Shown one piece after another: positions 8,668-16,150 of a DNA stretch of 39,062 bases. The notes below the pieces were generated by a model. It did no database searches, was not told the origin of the DNA, and saw only the letters and a program-made list of their open reading frames with translations. The stretch covers positions 1 to 39,062 of the forward strand of contig CAJBKE010000024.1 in assembly GCA_903953565.1 (NCBI GenBank), written 5' to 3'. A program made the translations under genes and the position numbers. The stretch comes from an uncultured Verrucomicrobiota bacterium. Lineage in GTDB: Bacteria > Verrucomicrobiota > Verrucomicrobiia > Chthoniobacterales > JACTMZ01. Each line of letters starts with the position of its first letter. Position 1 is the stretch's first letter.

Positions 8668-9054
8668 TCAGGACAATTTGACCAGCACCTGTCCTTCGGC
8701 CACGGCATCGCCGGGCGCGACGAGGATTTCTTTCACTGTGCCGGCGGCCGGTGCGAAGACATAGGTGTTCATTTTCATGGCCTCGAGGGTGAGGAGCTGC
8801 GCGCCGGCTTCGATCTTTTGTCCGAGTTGGACGTCGATGGAGACGACTTTGCCGGCGAGCGGGCTGGGCACGTCGCCCGGTGCGGTGTGGCCGCCGCCGG
8901 TCGATGCGGTGACGGGCGGGGTGGAGACATGGGCGGATTCGACATGCGCGGGTTGGCCGGCGGGGCGGGCCGGCGCGGGGGCGCCTCCTTCGTCGAGGAT
9001 CTCGACGAGAACGTCATAAGCTTTGCCATCGACGGTGACGCGGAGCTTTTTCAT
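8668..9054 (-). CDS. Biotin carboxyl carrier protein of the decarboxylase
   Basis: A 128-residue carrier. A short N-terminal strand region (KLRVTVDGKAYDVLVEI) is followed by a linker rich in Pro, Ala and Gly (residues about 24-60) and a biotinyl domain containing LEAMKMN, whose second lysine (in MKM) is the biotin site. The domain shuttles the carboxyl group from the carboxyltransferase to the membrane beta subunit. It lies 6 bases after the carboxyltransferase gene and 3 bases before the gamma-like gene, so all are one operon. Confidence 0.92.
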   Translation of the reverse strand: MKKLRVTVDGKAYDVLVEILDEGGAPAPARPAGQPAHVESAHVSTPPVTASTGGGHTAPGDVPSPLAGKVVSIDVQLGQKIEAGAQLLTLEAMKMNTYVFAPAAGTVKEILVAPGDAVAEGQVLVKLS

Positions 9055-9060
9055 GCCTGC

Positions 9061-10614
9061 TTAGAGCGGAATGTTGCCGTGTTTCTTCGGCGGCCGTGTT
9101 TCGCGTTTGGAAAGGGTGTTGCGCAGGGCCATGGCCACGGCGGCGCGGGTGTGCGCGGGGCGGATGACGTCGGTGATCTGCGCGTTGGCCGCGGCTTGGA
9201 ACGGCGAGGCGAATTCCTCACGGTATTTTTTGACCAGCGCGGCTTCCTCCTTTTTCGGATCGGCGGCTTCTTTGATTTCGCGGCGGAAGACGATTTTCAC
9301 CGCGCCTTCTGCGCCCATCACCGCGATCTCGGCGGTGGGCCAGGCGAAGACCATGTCCGCGCCCATGTCGCGGCTGCACATGGCGAGGTAGGCGCCGCCG
9401 TAGGCTTTGCGCATGATGACGGTGATCTTCGGCACGGTGGCGGCGGCGTAGGCGAAGAGCATTTTCGCGCCGTGGCGGATGATGCCGCCGCGTTCCTGCG
9501 CGACGCCAGGCATGAAGCCGGGCACGTCGACCAGCGTGACGATGGGAATGTTGTAGAGATTGCAAAAGCGGATGAAGCGCGCCGCTTTATCCGAGCTGTC
9601 GATGTCGAGCGTGCCCGAGCGGACCATCGGCTGGTTGGCCACGATGCCGGTGACGATGCCTTGGATGCGGGCGAAGCCGACGACGATGCTTTTGGCCCAT
9701 TCCATGTGGACCTCGAGGAAATCCCCGTCGTCGACGAGCGCGGCGATCACTTTGTGAACATCGAACGGTTTTTTCGGGTCTTCGGGGATGATCTCGTCGA
9801 AAGCGGGCACGTCGGAGAGGTCGAGTTCGGCCACGGGGCGATGCGGCGGGTCGACGAGGTTGTTCGAAGGCAGGAAGGAGAGGAGCTTGCGCACGATCTC
9901 GATGGCATGCTCGTCGTTCTCGGCGACGAAATGCACGTTGCCGCTGACCGAAGCGTTGGCGGCCGCGCTGCCGATTTCCTCCATGGTGGTGACCTGGCCC
10001 GTGGCCGCTTTGATCACTTCCGGCCCGCAGATGAACATGCTGGCACCGGTCTTCGTCATGATGAGGAAATCCATCAGCGCCGGCGAATAAGCCGCGCCGC
10101 CAGCGCAAGGTCCGGCGATGACGGCGATCTGCGGCACGACGCCGGAGAGAAGGACGTTGCGGAAGAAGACTTGTCCGTAACCGGCGAGCGAAAGCACGCC
10201 TTCCTGGATGCGGGCGCCGCCCGAGTCGTTGAAGGCAACGATGGGAGCGCCAGCGCGTTGGGCGTAGTCCATGATATCGCAAATCTTTTGCGCGTGGACG
10301 CGTCCGAGCGATCCGCCGGCGACGAGGAAGTCCTGGCTGAATGCGGCAACGGGACGTCCGTCCATCAGTCCGACGCCGGTGATGACGCCGTCGGCCGGCA
10401 GTTTTTTGTCCGCCATCCCAAAGTTGGTGCATTGGTGCTCGGCGAACATGCCGAATTCCTGGAATGAGCCCGGTTGGAAGAGGGAGTCGACGCGCTCGCG
10501 TGCGGTGAGAAGTCCTTTGTCGTGGCGCTCCTCGACTTTGGCCGGCACGCCGCTGACCAGCGCGTTGGCTCGGCGTTCGTCGAGGTCGTGGAGGAGTTTT
10601 TCGTCGATCGGCAT
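9061..10614 (-). CDS. mmdA: Acyl-CoA carboxyltransferase, probable methylmalonyl-CoA decarboxylase alpha subunit
   Basis: A 517-residue carboxyltransferase with the two crotonase-like halves of the propionyl-CoA carboxylase beta / MmdA family. Seen are ARERVDSLFQPGSF, FSQDFLVAGGSLGRVHAQKI, NDSGGARIQEGV, the second-half VDVPGFMPGVAQERGGIIRHGAKMLFAY (first part quoted in pieces: VDVPGFMPG) and the C-terminal KHGNIPL ending that is typical of the family. The frame is open to 10950, but homology starts at ATG 10614. Its partners (epimerase upstream, carrier and membrane subunits downstream) favour a sodium-pumping methylmalonyl-CoA decarboxylase; a propionyl-CoA carboxylase role would need a biotin carboxylase, which is not present here. 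Confidence 0.9.
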   Translation of the reverse strand: MPIDEKLLHDLDERRANALVSGVPAKVEERHDKGLLTARERVDSLFQPGSFQEFGMFAEHQCTNFGMADKKLPADGVITGVGLMDGRPVAAFSQDFLVAGGSLGRVHAQKICDIMDYAQRAGAPIVAFNDSGGARIQEGVLSLAGYGQVFFRNVLLSGVVPQIAVIAGPCAGGAAYSPALMDFLIMTKTGASMFICGPEVIKAATGQVTTMEEIGSAAANASVSGNVHFVAENDEHAIEIVRKLLSFLPSNNLVDPPHRPVAELDLSDVPAFDEIIPEDPKKPFDVHKVIAALVDDGDFLEVHMEWAKSIVVGFARIQGIVTGIVANQPMVRSGTLDIDSSDKAARFIRFCNLYNIPIVTLVDVPGFMPGVAQERGGIIRHGAKMLFAYAAATVPKITVIMRKAYGGAYLAMCSRDMGADMVFAWPTAEIAVMGAEGAVKIVFRREIKEAADPKKEEAALVKKYREEFASPFQAAANAQITDVIRPAHTRAAVAMALRNTLSKRETRPPKKHGNIPL

Positions 10615-10619
10615 GGGGG

Positions 10620-11036
10620 TCAGTGCGGGGTTTCCAGCGGCGCGCAGAATTCGGTGAGCACGCCTTGGGTCGATTTCGGATGGAGGAAGGCGACGAGTTT
10701 GTTGGCGGCGCCTTCGAAAGGTTTTTCGTGGATGAGCTGGCAACCCGCGTCCTTGGCTTGCGCGAGTTGGGCGTCGATGTTGTCGGTGGCGAAGGCCACG
10801 TGATGCACGCCGCCGTGCGGGTTTTTCTCGAGGAACTTGGCGATGGGGCTTTCGGGCGAGGTCGGCTCGAGGAGTTCGAGGTGCGTCTCGCCGACGTGGA
10901 AGAAGGCGGTGCGGACCTTTTGGCTCGGCACTTCCTCGATGTGCTCGCATTTCAGGCCGAGAGCCTTCTCGTAATAGGGGATCGAATCCTCAAGCGAACG
11001 CACCGCAATGCCGAGATGGTCAATGCGCTGCACCAT
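10620..11036 (-). CDS. mce: Methylmalonyl-CoA epimerase
   Basis: A 138-residue vicinal-oxygen-chelate protein. It starts with RIDHLGIAVRSLEDSIPYYE (metal His near residue 7), followed by THLELLEP and HHVAFATDNIDA, giving the His/Glu/His metal ligands of the epimerase family, and ends with TEFCAP. It interconverts the S and R forms of methylmalonyl-CoA, linking methylmalonyl-CoA mutase to the decarboxylase encoded just 5 bases downstream. The frame extends upstream to 11171, but the ATG at 11036 gives the normal family length. Confidence 0.93.
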   Translation of the reverse strand: MVQRIDHLGIAVRSLEDSIPYYEKALGLKCEHIEEVPSQKVRTAFFHVGETHLELLEPTSPESPIAKFLEKNPHGGVHHVAFATDNIDAQLAQAKDAGCQLIHEKPFEGAANKLVAFLHPKSTQGVLTEFCAPLETPH

Positions 11037-11078
11037 GGCTTGATGGTCGCCCCGCCATGGACGGCAGGCAAGGATTAG

Positions 11079-11099
11079 TTGTGCTAATAGTTGGCACAA
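11079..11099. promoter_or_regulatory. Dyad TTGTGC-N9-GCACAA in a divergent promoter region
   Basis: Within the 140-base gap between the divergent epimerase and NDK-like genes, TTGTGC (11079-11084) and GCACAA (11094-11099) form a perfect inverted repeat. The size and place fit an operator for a dimeric regulator that could control the decarboxylase operon, but no regulator gene is in the window. Confidence 0.4.
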
Positions 11100-11176
11100 G
11101 TTCCCTGTTGTTCCTTGCTGACCGTGTGCTGTGTCATTAACCTGCAAAGTCCGCGCAGAGATGCGCGTCAAATCTC

Positions 11177-12058
11177 ATGAAAAACAATTTGTCATATCTC
11201 TTGGTTTCGCCCGATGCCCTGCGTCGGGGTTGGTTGGGCTGGATTTTGTCGGGTGCGGTCGCTCGGACCGGCGGCCTGGAACTTGTCTGGGCCGGGGTGG
11301 TTGATCAATCGGGCGGACGGGGCGCGCTGCTTGTCTTTCGCGGCGAGGATGCGGTGAACAAACTTTCCACCGCGGTCGGATCGGCCAACGAAGCCGGTTC
11401 GCTCGTCGCCATGTTGGGCGAGGGGACTGTCTCGGCGGCCAAGCCCGGCGGCGATGTTGTTGCCGATCTGCAAAAATTCGCCGCGGCGCAAAGCGATGCG
11501 CTTGCCTCCGCGGCAGCGGCCGGCGCGCAGCGTTCGCTCGTGCTGGTCAAACCGGACAACTTCGAATTCCCCGGCACGCGTCCGGGTGCGGTGCTCGACG
11601 TTTTTGCGCGCACGGGTCTCGTGCCGGTGGCGCTCAAGGTGCACCACATGTCGGTGGCCGAGGGCATGGATTTCTACGGCCCCGTGCTCGACGCGCTGAC
11701 CGAGCGCTTCGGCGCGGAAAAAGGGCGCGAGCATTGGGAGAACATCGTCGAATTCATGTCGGGAGGCCGTCCGTCGGCTGTTCCGGAAAAAGACCACAAC
11801 CAACCCGGCACGCGGAAAATCCTCGCCTTGGTCTTCGAGGGAGCCGACGCCATCACGAAAATTCGCACCGTGCTCGGCCCGACCGACCCGGCCAAGGCGC
11901 CTCCCGGCACCATCCGCAAAGAATTCGGCACCAGCATCATGGTCAATGCCGCCCATGCCTCCGACGCACCGGAAAACGCCGTTCGCGAGATCGGTATCGT
12001 CAAGGTGGCCGACAATTCGCTGAAAGGATTCGTTGAATCCGCCGCGGGCAACGCGTAG
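11177..12058 (+). CDS. Tandem NDK-like protein (degenerate N-terminal half, C-terminal half with the active-site His)
   Basis: A 293-residue protein built from two nucleoside diphosphate kinase-like halves. Residues 1-110 show the first strand and helix (LLVSPDALRRGWLGWILSG) and the later LVFRGEDAVNKLSTAVG, but no catalytic histidine motif. Residues about 120-290 contain LVLVKPDNFEFP, ALVFEGADAITKIRTVLG, PAKAPPGTIR, FGTSIMVNAAHASD and NAVREI, matching the NDK lysine, P-loop-like and His nucleophile regions. The usual IHGSD is AHASD here. An insert of about 35 residues (HWENIVEFMSGGRPS) lies between. It may transfer phosphate between nucleotides or have become regulatory; activity is not certain. 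Confidence 0.75.
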   Translation: MKNNLSYLLVSPDALRRGWLGWILSGAVARTGGLELVWAGVVDQSGGRGALLVFRGEDAVNKLSTAVGSANEAGSLVAMLGEGTVSAAKPGGDVVADLQKFAAAQSDALASAAAAGAQRSLVLVKPDNFEFPGTRPGAVLDVFARTGLVPVALKVHHMSVAEGMDFYGPVLDALTERFGAEKGREHWENIVEFMSGGRPSAVPEKDHNQPGTRKILALVFEGADAITKIRTVLGPTDPAKAPPGTIRKEFGTSIMVNAAHASDAPENAVREIGIVKVADNSLKGFVESAAGNA

Positions 12059-12094
12059 GTTATTCAGCTCAACTTTTTATCCCGAAACAACATC

Positions 12095-13258
12095 ATGGAC
12101 CTCTCTTCCCACGCCGTTCAACTCACTCCCTCTCTCACCCTCGCCATCGACAGCAAAGCCAAGGCCATGCGCGCCGAGGGCATCGATGTCTGCGGATTCG
12201 GCGCCGGCGAGCCCGACTTCGATACGCCGGAGCACATCAAAGAGGCGGCGATCAAGGCGTTGCAGGAAGGTTTCACCAAATACACACCGAGCGCCGGACT
12301 GCCCGAGTTGCGCACGGCCATCAGCGAGAAATACGCTGCCGACAACAACATCGACTACAAGCCGAGCCAAGTCATCGTCAGCAACGGCGCCAAGCAATCC
12401 TGCTACAACGCGATCCTCGCCTGCTGCGAACCCGGCGACGAAGTCATCATCCCCGCGCCTTACTGGCTGAGCTATCCCGACATGGTCCGCCTCGTCGGCG
12501 CCGAGCCGGTCATCGTCCAGACCAAGGCGTCGAATTCCTACAAAATGACCGCCGAGGAATTCGAGAACGCGATGACCCCGCGCACCAAGATGGTCATCAT
12601 CAATAGCCCGGGCAACCCGACCGGATCGGTCTACACCCGCGAAGAACTCGAGGCGCTGGTCGAAGTCGCACTCACCGAGGACATTTTCATCCTTTCCGAC
12701 GAGATCTACGAGAAGCTCATCTATGATGATGCCTCGCACGTCAGCGTGGCCTCGCTCTCCAAAGAAGCCTACGACCTCACCATCACGGTCAACGGCTTCA
12801 GCAAAGCCTACGCCATGACCGGTTGGCGTCTCGGTTACCTCGGCGCGCCCGAGGCCATCGCCAAGGTCATCGACTCGCTGCAGAGCCACAGCACCTCGGG
12901 CCCGAATTCCTTCGCGCAAAAAGGCGCCGTCGCCGCGCTCAAAGGTTCGCAGCAATGCGTCACCGACATGCGCGACGAATTCAACGTCCGCCGCGAATAC
13001 ATGTACGAGCGCCTCGCCGCGATCCCGAACCTTTCGACGGTCAAACCGCTCGGCGCGTTCTATATGTTGGCCGATATCTCCAAGTTCGGTCTCAGCTCGA
13101 CCAACTTCGCCGACCGCCTGCTCAGCAAGGCCGAGGTCGCCGTTGTTCCGGGTATCGCATTCGGCGACGACAAGACCGTGCGCCTCAGCTACGCGACCGA
13201 CCTCGAGACAATCAAGACCGGTCTCGATCGCATCGAGCAGTTCTGCCGCACGATCTAA
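12095..13258 (+). CDS. Pyridoxal-phosphate aminotransferase, aspartate aminotransferase type Ib
   Basis: A 387-residue fold-type I aminotransferase. Visible are the substrate region GAGEPDFDTPEHI, YTPSAGLPELR, the cofactor-stacking PYWLSYPDMV, NSPGNPTGSVY, SDEIYEKLIY and the Schiff-base lysine in NGFSKAYAMTGWRLGY. The C-terminal arginine region VRLSYAT is also present. Subgroup Ib enzymes usually act on aspartate (sometimes prephenate) and 2-oxoglutarate. It begins 36 bases after the NDK-like gene and is followed by a strong terminator, so the two may form one transcript. Confidence 0.92.
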   Translation: MDLSSHAVQLTPSLTLAIDSKAKAMRAEGIDVCGFGAGEPDFDTPEHIKEAAIKALQEGFTKYTPSAGLPELRTAISEKYAADNNIDYKPSQVIVSNGAKQSCYNAILACCEPGDEVIIPAPYWLSYPDMVRLVGAEPVIVQTKASNSYKMTAEEFENAMTPRTKMVIINSPGNPTGSVYTREELEALVEVALTEDIFILSDEIYEKLIYDDASHVSVASLSKEAYDLTITVNGFSKAYAMTGWRLGYLGAPEAIAKVIDSLQSHSTSGPNSFAQKGAVAALKGSQQCVTDMRDEFNVRREYMYERLAAIPNLSTVKPLGAFYMLADISKFGLSSTNFADRLLSKAEVAVVPGIAFGDDKTVRLSYATDLETIKTGLDRIEQFCRTI

Positions 13259-13280
13259 GGTCCGCGCAAAGTTTTCTCAC

Positions 13281-13311
13281 AACGGGCGGCCTTCGGGTCG
13301 CCCGTTTTTTT
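13281..13311 (+). terminator. Intrinsic terminator after the aminotransferase gene
   Basis: ACGGGCGGCC and GGTCGCCCGT pair around a TTCG tetraloop with one bulge, directly followed by seven T residues. It lies 22 bases after the stop codon and separates this unit from the metal-efflux operon. Confidence 0.9.
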
Positions 13312-13373
13312 GGCACGGGTCTTCTATCAGGACACCGGAGTGCGTAAGCGCGGCCCTCGAGACGTGGACTTGC

Positions 13374-13408
13374 TTGACTCCAAACGACGCAAAAGTAGCC
13401 TACTACTT
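13374..13408 (+). promoter_or_regulatory. Putative promoter/operator of the metal-efflux operon
   Basis: A TTGACT box (13374-13379) is followed 16 bases later by TAGCCT. The latter lies inside a perfect dyad AAGTAG-CCTA-CTACTT (13393-13408) that ends right before the ATG of the first gene. This could be a -35/-10 pair with an operator over the -10 region, as for metal sensors of the ArsR type. No ribosome-binding site is seen, so the first gene may be translated from a nearly leaderless message. Confidence 0.4.
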
Positions 13409-13765
13409 ATGTTCAGTTGCCGACGGCTTCGTCCTCTCTGGCTGGTCGGCCTCGTTATGTTGGCCGCTGCGCAGGGCGTGCATGCCTACGAACATTGGGA
13501 GATCGCGGCACACAGCGACTGCGTGGCGCATGTTCATGACCACGACAGCCACGGCGACCACGGAGACCACAGCCACCACGGTGACCACGGCGACGCCGGG
13601 TCGCAGCATCAACACGGCTGCACGTCTCACGATCACGCCCCGGCTTTGGCTGGCGGAATTTTTGTCCTGACTGTTTGCGTGTCGGTGGAGCCATTTGTTT
13701 CGGAGCGGTTCGAAGCGCCGACCCCGCCGACCTCCTCGATCGACCATCCTCCTCAGTTGTCCTGA
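13409..13765 (+). CDS. Histidine-rich secreted protein, first gene of the metal-efflux operon
   Basis: A 118-residue protein with a signal peptide (PLWLVGLVMLAAAQGVHA, residues about 9-26) and a dense run of His and Asp (HVHDHDSHGDHGDHSHHGDH) near residue 42-61. A second hydrophobic stretch (ALAGGIFVLTVCVSV) lies near residue 78-92. The composition suggests binding of zinc, cobalt, nickel or copper in the periplasm. The frame is open from 13310, but the ATG at 13409 puts the signal peptide at the N-terminus. It precedes CzcC/B/A-like genes and probably captures metal for the pump; no defined family is recognised. Confidence 0.7.
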   Translation: MFSCRRLRPLWLVGLVMLAAAQGVHAYEHWEIAAHSDCVAHVHDHDSHGDHGDHSHHGDHGDAGSQHQHGCTSHDHAPALAGGIFVLTVCVSVEPFVSERFEAPTPPTSSIDHPPQLS

Positions 13766-13772
13766 CCGTCGA

Positions 13773-13838
13773 CGGGCGAAGTGTGCCCGCATGACGCCAC
13801 CGGGGTCTTCCCCGGACGAACGCAACCCTTCCGGTTGC
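13773..13838 (+). other. Three successive hairpins in the leader of the CzcC-like gene
   Basis: The 123-base gap before the CzcC-like gene holds CGGGC-N7-GCCCG (13773-13789), CCGGGG-TCTT-CCCCGG (13800-13815) and GCAACC-CTTCC-GGTTGC (13822-13838) in a row. None has a T-run. They may form a processing or attenuation structure inside the operon, which would set different levels of the first gene and the pump. Confidence 0.45.
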
Positions 13839-13888
13839 CTGCATGCCGCCGACCGGCGCGGCTTCACAATCAGCCGGTGATCAGGACT

Positions 13889-15193
13889 ATGAAAATTATC
13901 TCAACATTCAAGAATCTGGCCGTTGTCGGTCTGCTTGCCATCGCATCGAAAGGTGCGGCAGCCGACTTGTCGCTGGAAAGCGCCGTGCAAACCGCGCTGA
14001 TGGCCAACCGTGATTTGGTTGCCGCACGCTTTGCCGTGCACAAAGCCGAGGGACGGCTGCGGCAAGCGGGGTTGTTGCCCAATCCGGAAATCGAGTTCAA
14101 CGGCTTCAGCGATTTTGTCAGCAGCACGGACGGCGAAGGGGAGTTTGTCGTCGGGTTGCATCAGGAGTTGCCGCTGACCTCGCGTCTCTCCATTTCCCGG
14201 GAGATAAGCCGCGTCGGAGTGGCCGAGGCCCTGCGCGAAGTGCGCAACTACGAGCGTTTGCTCATCTCGCGGGTGCAGGCGCTCTACGTGCGTGCGCAAG
14301 CGGCGCGGGTACGGGCGGGCGCGGCGGGCACGGCGAAATTCGACGCCGCGAAGTCGGCAGAGTTGGCGGCCACGCGTTTGTCGGCAGGGCAGGGGACGCT
14401 GGCGGAGTCCGCCTTGGCGCGGGTCGAGGAGCAGCGCTGGGGCACGGTCGCAACGAGCGCGGCGACGGAGGGCGAGACTTTGTTGCTCGATTTGAAAACC
14501 GCTCTGGGCATGTCGGCGGGCGAGTCGCTCGTTCTGTCGCAATCGTTGGAGTCGGTGCTGCAAACATTGCAGTCCCGCGCCAATCAGTCGCTCACTGTCT
14601 CCCGGCCGGATGTCGAGCTGGCCTTGCTCGAGCTCGACCGTGCGGGAGCGGAGACGCACTTGGCCAAAGCCTCGGCGTGGGAAGGTATCCGCGTCGGCGT
14701 CGAATACATGCAGGACCGCGGGGTCGATGCTCCCGGCGGGATCGACACCGGATATTTCCTCGGCGTGAAAGTTTCGCTTCCCCTGCCGGTGTGGGATCAA
14801 AAGAAAGGCGAGATCCAAACTTCGCAGGCGACGGAGGAACAGCGCGCGGCCCGCGTCCGCGCTTTGGAACTCGAGGTAGCCAACGGCCTCGCCGCCGCCC
14901 GTCGGCGCGTGGCTTTGCTCGACACGCAATGGCGCCGCTATGGCAGTGACACACAACCGGTCATCGACGGCGCGGGGCGCGAGATGACGCAAGGATTCGA
15001 GGAGGGGCGTGTCGATGCGCGTGATTTGCTTTTGGTCAGGGCGCAGAGCGCAAGCCTCGGCGTCGAAGCGGCGCGCATCATCGAGGATCTGGCCCTCGCA
15101 CTCATTGAATTGGAAGCGGTCGGCGGAACACATCCCGCCGTAGCCGCGCCTTACGTGGAGGAAACGCCGCTGCACCTGAGAAAAAAATTATGA
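13889..15193 (+). CDS. Outer-membrane efflux protein, CzcC/TolC family
   Basis: A 434-residue protein with a signal peptide (LAVVGLLAIASKGAAA) and the repeated helical hairpins of the outer-membrane factor family. Typical motifs are SLESAVQTALMANRDLVAAR near the N-terminus, AGLLPNPEIEFNGF, the heavy-metal-type second repeat with VSLPLPVWDQKKGEI and the closing FEEGRVDARDLLLV. It would form the outer-membrane channel of a tripartite metal pump. The frame is open upstream to 13781, but the ATG at 13889 starts the signal peptide. The stop overlaps the next start as ATGA, so translation is coupled. Confidence 0.88.
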   Translation: MKIISTFKNLAVVGLLAIASKGAAADLSLESAVQTALMANRDLVAARFAVHKAEGRLRQAGLLPNPEIEFNGFSDFVSSTDGEGEFVVGLHQELPLTSRLSISREISRVGVAEALREVRNYERLLISRVQALYVRAQAARVRAGAAGTAKFDAAKSAELAATRLSAGQGTLAESALARVEEQRWGTVATSAATEGETLLLDLKTALGMSAGESLVLSQSLESVLQTLQSRANQSLTVSRPDVELALLELDRAGAETHLAKASAWEGIRVGVEYMQDRGVDAPGGIDTGYFLGVKVSLPLPVWDQKKGEIQTSQATEEQRAARVRALELEVANGLAAARRRVALLDTQWRRYGSDTQPVIDGAGREMTQGFEEGRVDARDLLLVRAQSASLGVEAARIIEDLALALIELEAVGGTHPAVAAPYVEETPLHLRKKL

Positions 15194-16146
15194 AAACACT
15201 CCTATTCTTCTTATGTCTGGCCGCCGCGGCTCTGCCGCTGCAGGCCGGGCCGGGCCACGACCATCCCAATGAACCGGGCGCCGGCGGGGCCATGGCTGCC
15301 GGTCCGGTGGTGATCACCGAAGCCCAGGCCGCCAATCTCGGACTGCAGACCGTGGAAGCAGAGGTTGCCGAGTTGGCGCCGACGCTCGAGGTGCCTGCCG
15401 TCTTTGTTCTGCCGCCAGAGCGCCATGGCAAAATCACGGCCCCCTTTGCCGGGCGCGTCACGGCGCTGCTGGCCAAACTCGGCGACCATGTGAAGAAAGA
15501 CCAACCGCTCATGCGGGTCGCGCCGCTCGCGGTGGGTAGTCCTTCGCAGGAAATCCGCGCACCGCTTGATGGCGTGATCTTTGAACAAGACGCGGTGATC
15601 GGCATGCCCTTCACACCGGAGACCATTCTCATGCACACCGGCGACTATAGCGAGTTGCTCGCCCGTGGCAGCTTCTATCAATCACCGCAGCTCACGCGGA
15701 TCGCGCCGGGACAAAAGGCAGTCGTTCTGCTCGACGTGTTTCCCGGCGAAGCATTCGAAGGCTCGGTGCAGCGCGTCGACCCAGGCCACACCGAAGGCAG
15801 CCCGTTCTTCCATATCTACGCGCTGGTTCCGAATGCGAACGACAAGCTCCATCCGAACTACCGCGGACGCATGCTCATCGAAACGGGCGAAAAGCAACCG
15901 GTCATCGTTGTGCCGCGGCTTGCCGTGCTCGGACGCCTCGGCGCGAAATTCGTTTTCGTGCAAACCGAACCGCTGCATTTCGAGCGGCGTGAAGTCGTGA
16001 CAGGGCTCGTCTCGGGCGACCGTGTTGAAATTGTCGAGGGCGTGCTGCCCGGGGACGTTGTCGTGACCAACGGCCATTACCAACTTCAATACACGACGGC
16101 CGCCGGCACGGAGGCCGCCAACGACGCGCACGACCACGCCCACTGA
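15190..16146 (+). CDS. Periplasmic adaptor of a heavy-metal RND efflux pump, CzcB type
   Basis: A 318-residue membrane-fusion protein. It has a signal peptide (LLFFLCLAAAALPLQA), a short His-containing N-terminal segment (GHDHPNE), a barrel-sandwich/lipoyl half with APFAGRVTALLAKLGDHVKK, and later IRAPLDGVI, GQKAVVLLD and VVTNGHYQLQ. The C-terminus ends in a second histidine cluster (AHDHAH). The hairpin between the lipoyl halves is very short, as in other compact CzcB/CusB relatives. It bridges the inner-membrane pump and the outer-membrane channel. It overlaps the preceding gene by four bases and ends 4 bases before the pump gene. Confidence 0.88.
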   Translation: MKTLLFFLCLAAAALPLQAGPGHDHPNEPGAGGAMAAGPVVITEAQAANLGLQTVEAEVAELAPTLEVPAVFVLPPERHGKITAPFAGRVTALLAKLGDHVKKDQPLMRVAPLAVGSPSQEIRAPLDGVIFEQDAVIGMPFTPETILMHTGDYSELLARGSFYQSPQLTRIAPGQKAVVLLDVFPGEAFEGSVQRVDPGHTEGSPFFHIYALVPNANDKLHPNYRGRMLIETGEKQPVIVVPRLAVLGRLGAKFVFVQTEPLHFERREVVTGLVSGDRVEIVEGVLPGDVVVTNGHYQLQYTTAAGTEAANDAHDHAH

Positions 16147-16150
16147 CCTA

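Noticed and set aside
8590-10467. 625-codon plus-strand frame opposite the decarboxylase genes
   Set aside because: It is antisense to well-recognised genes and has the His/Gly/Asp/Val-rich composition typical of shadows of high-GC genes.
13374-13408. MerR-type operator for the metal operon
   Set aside because: The dyad does not lie between boxes spaced 19-20 bases as MerR sites do; kept only as a general operator candidate.
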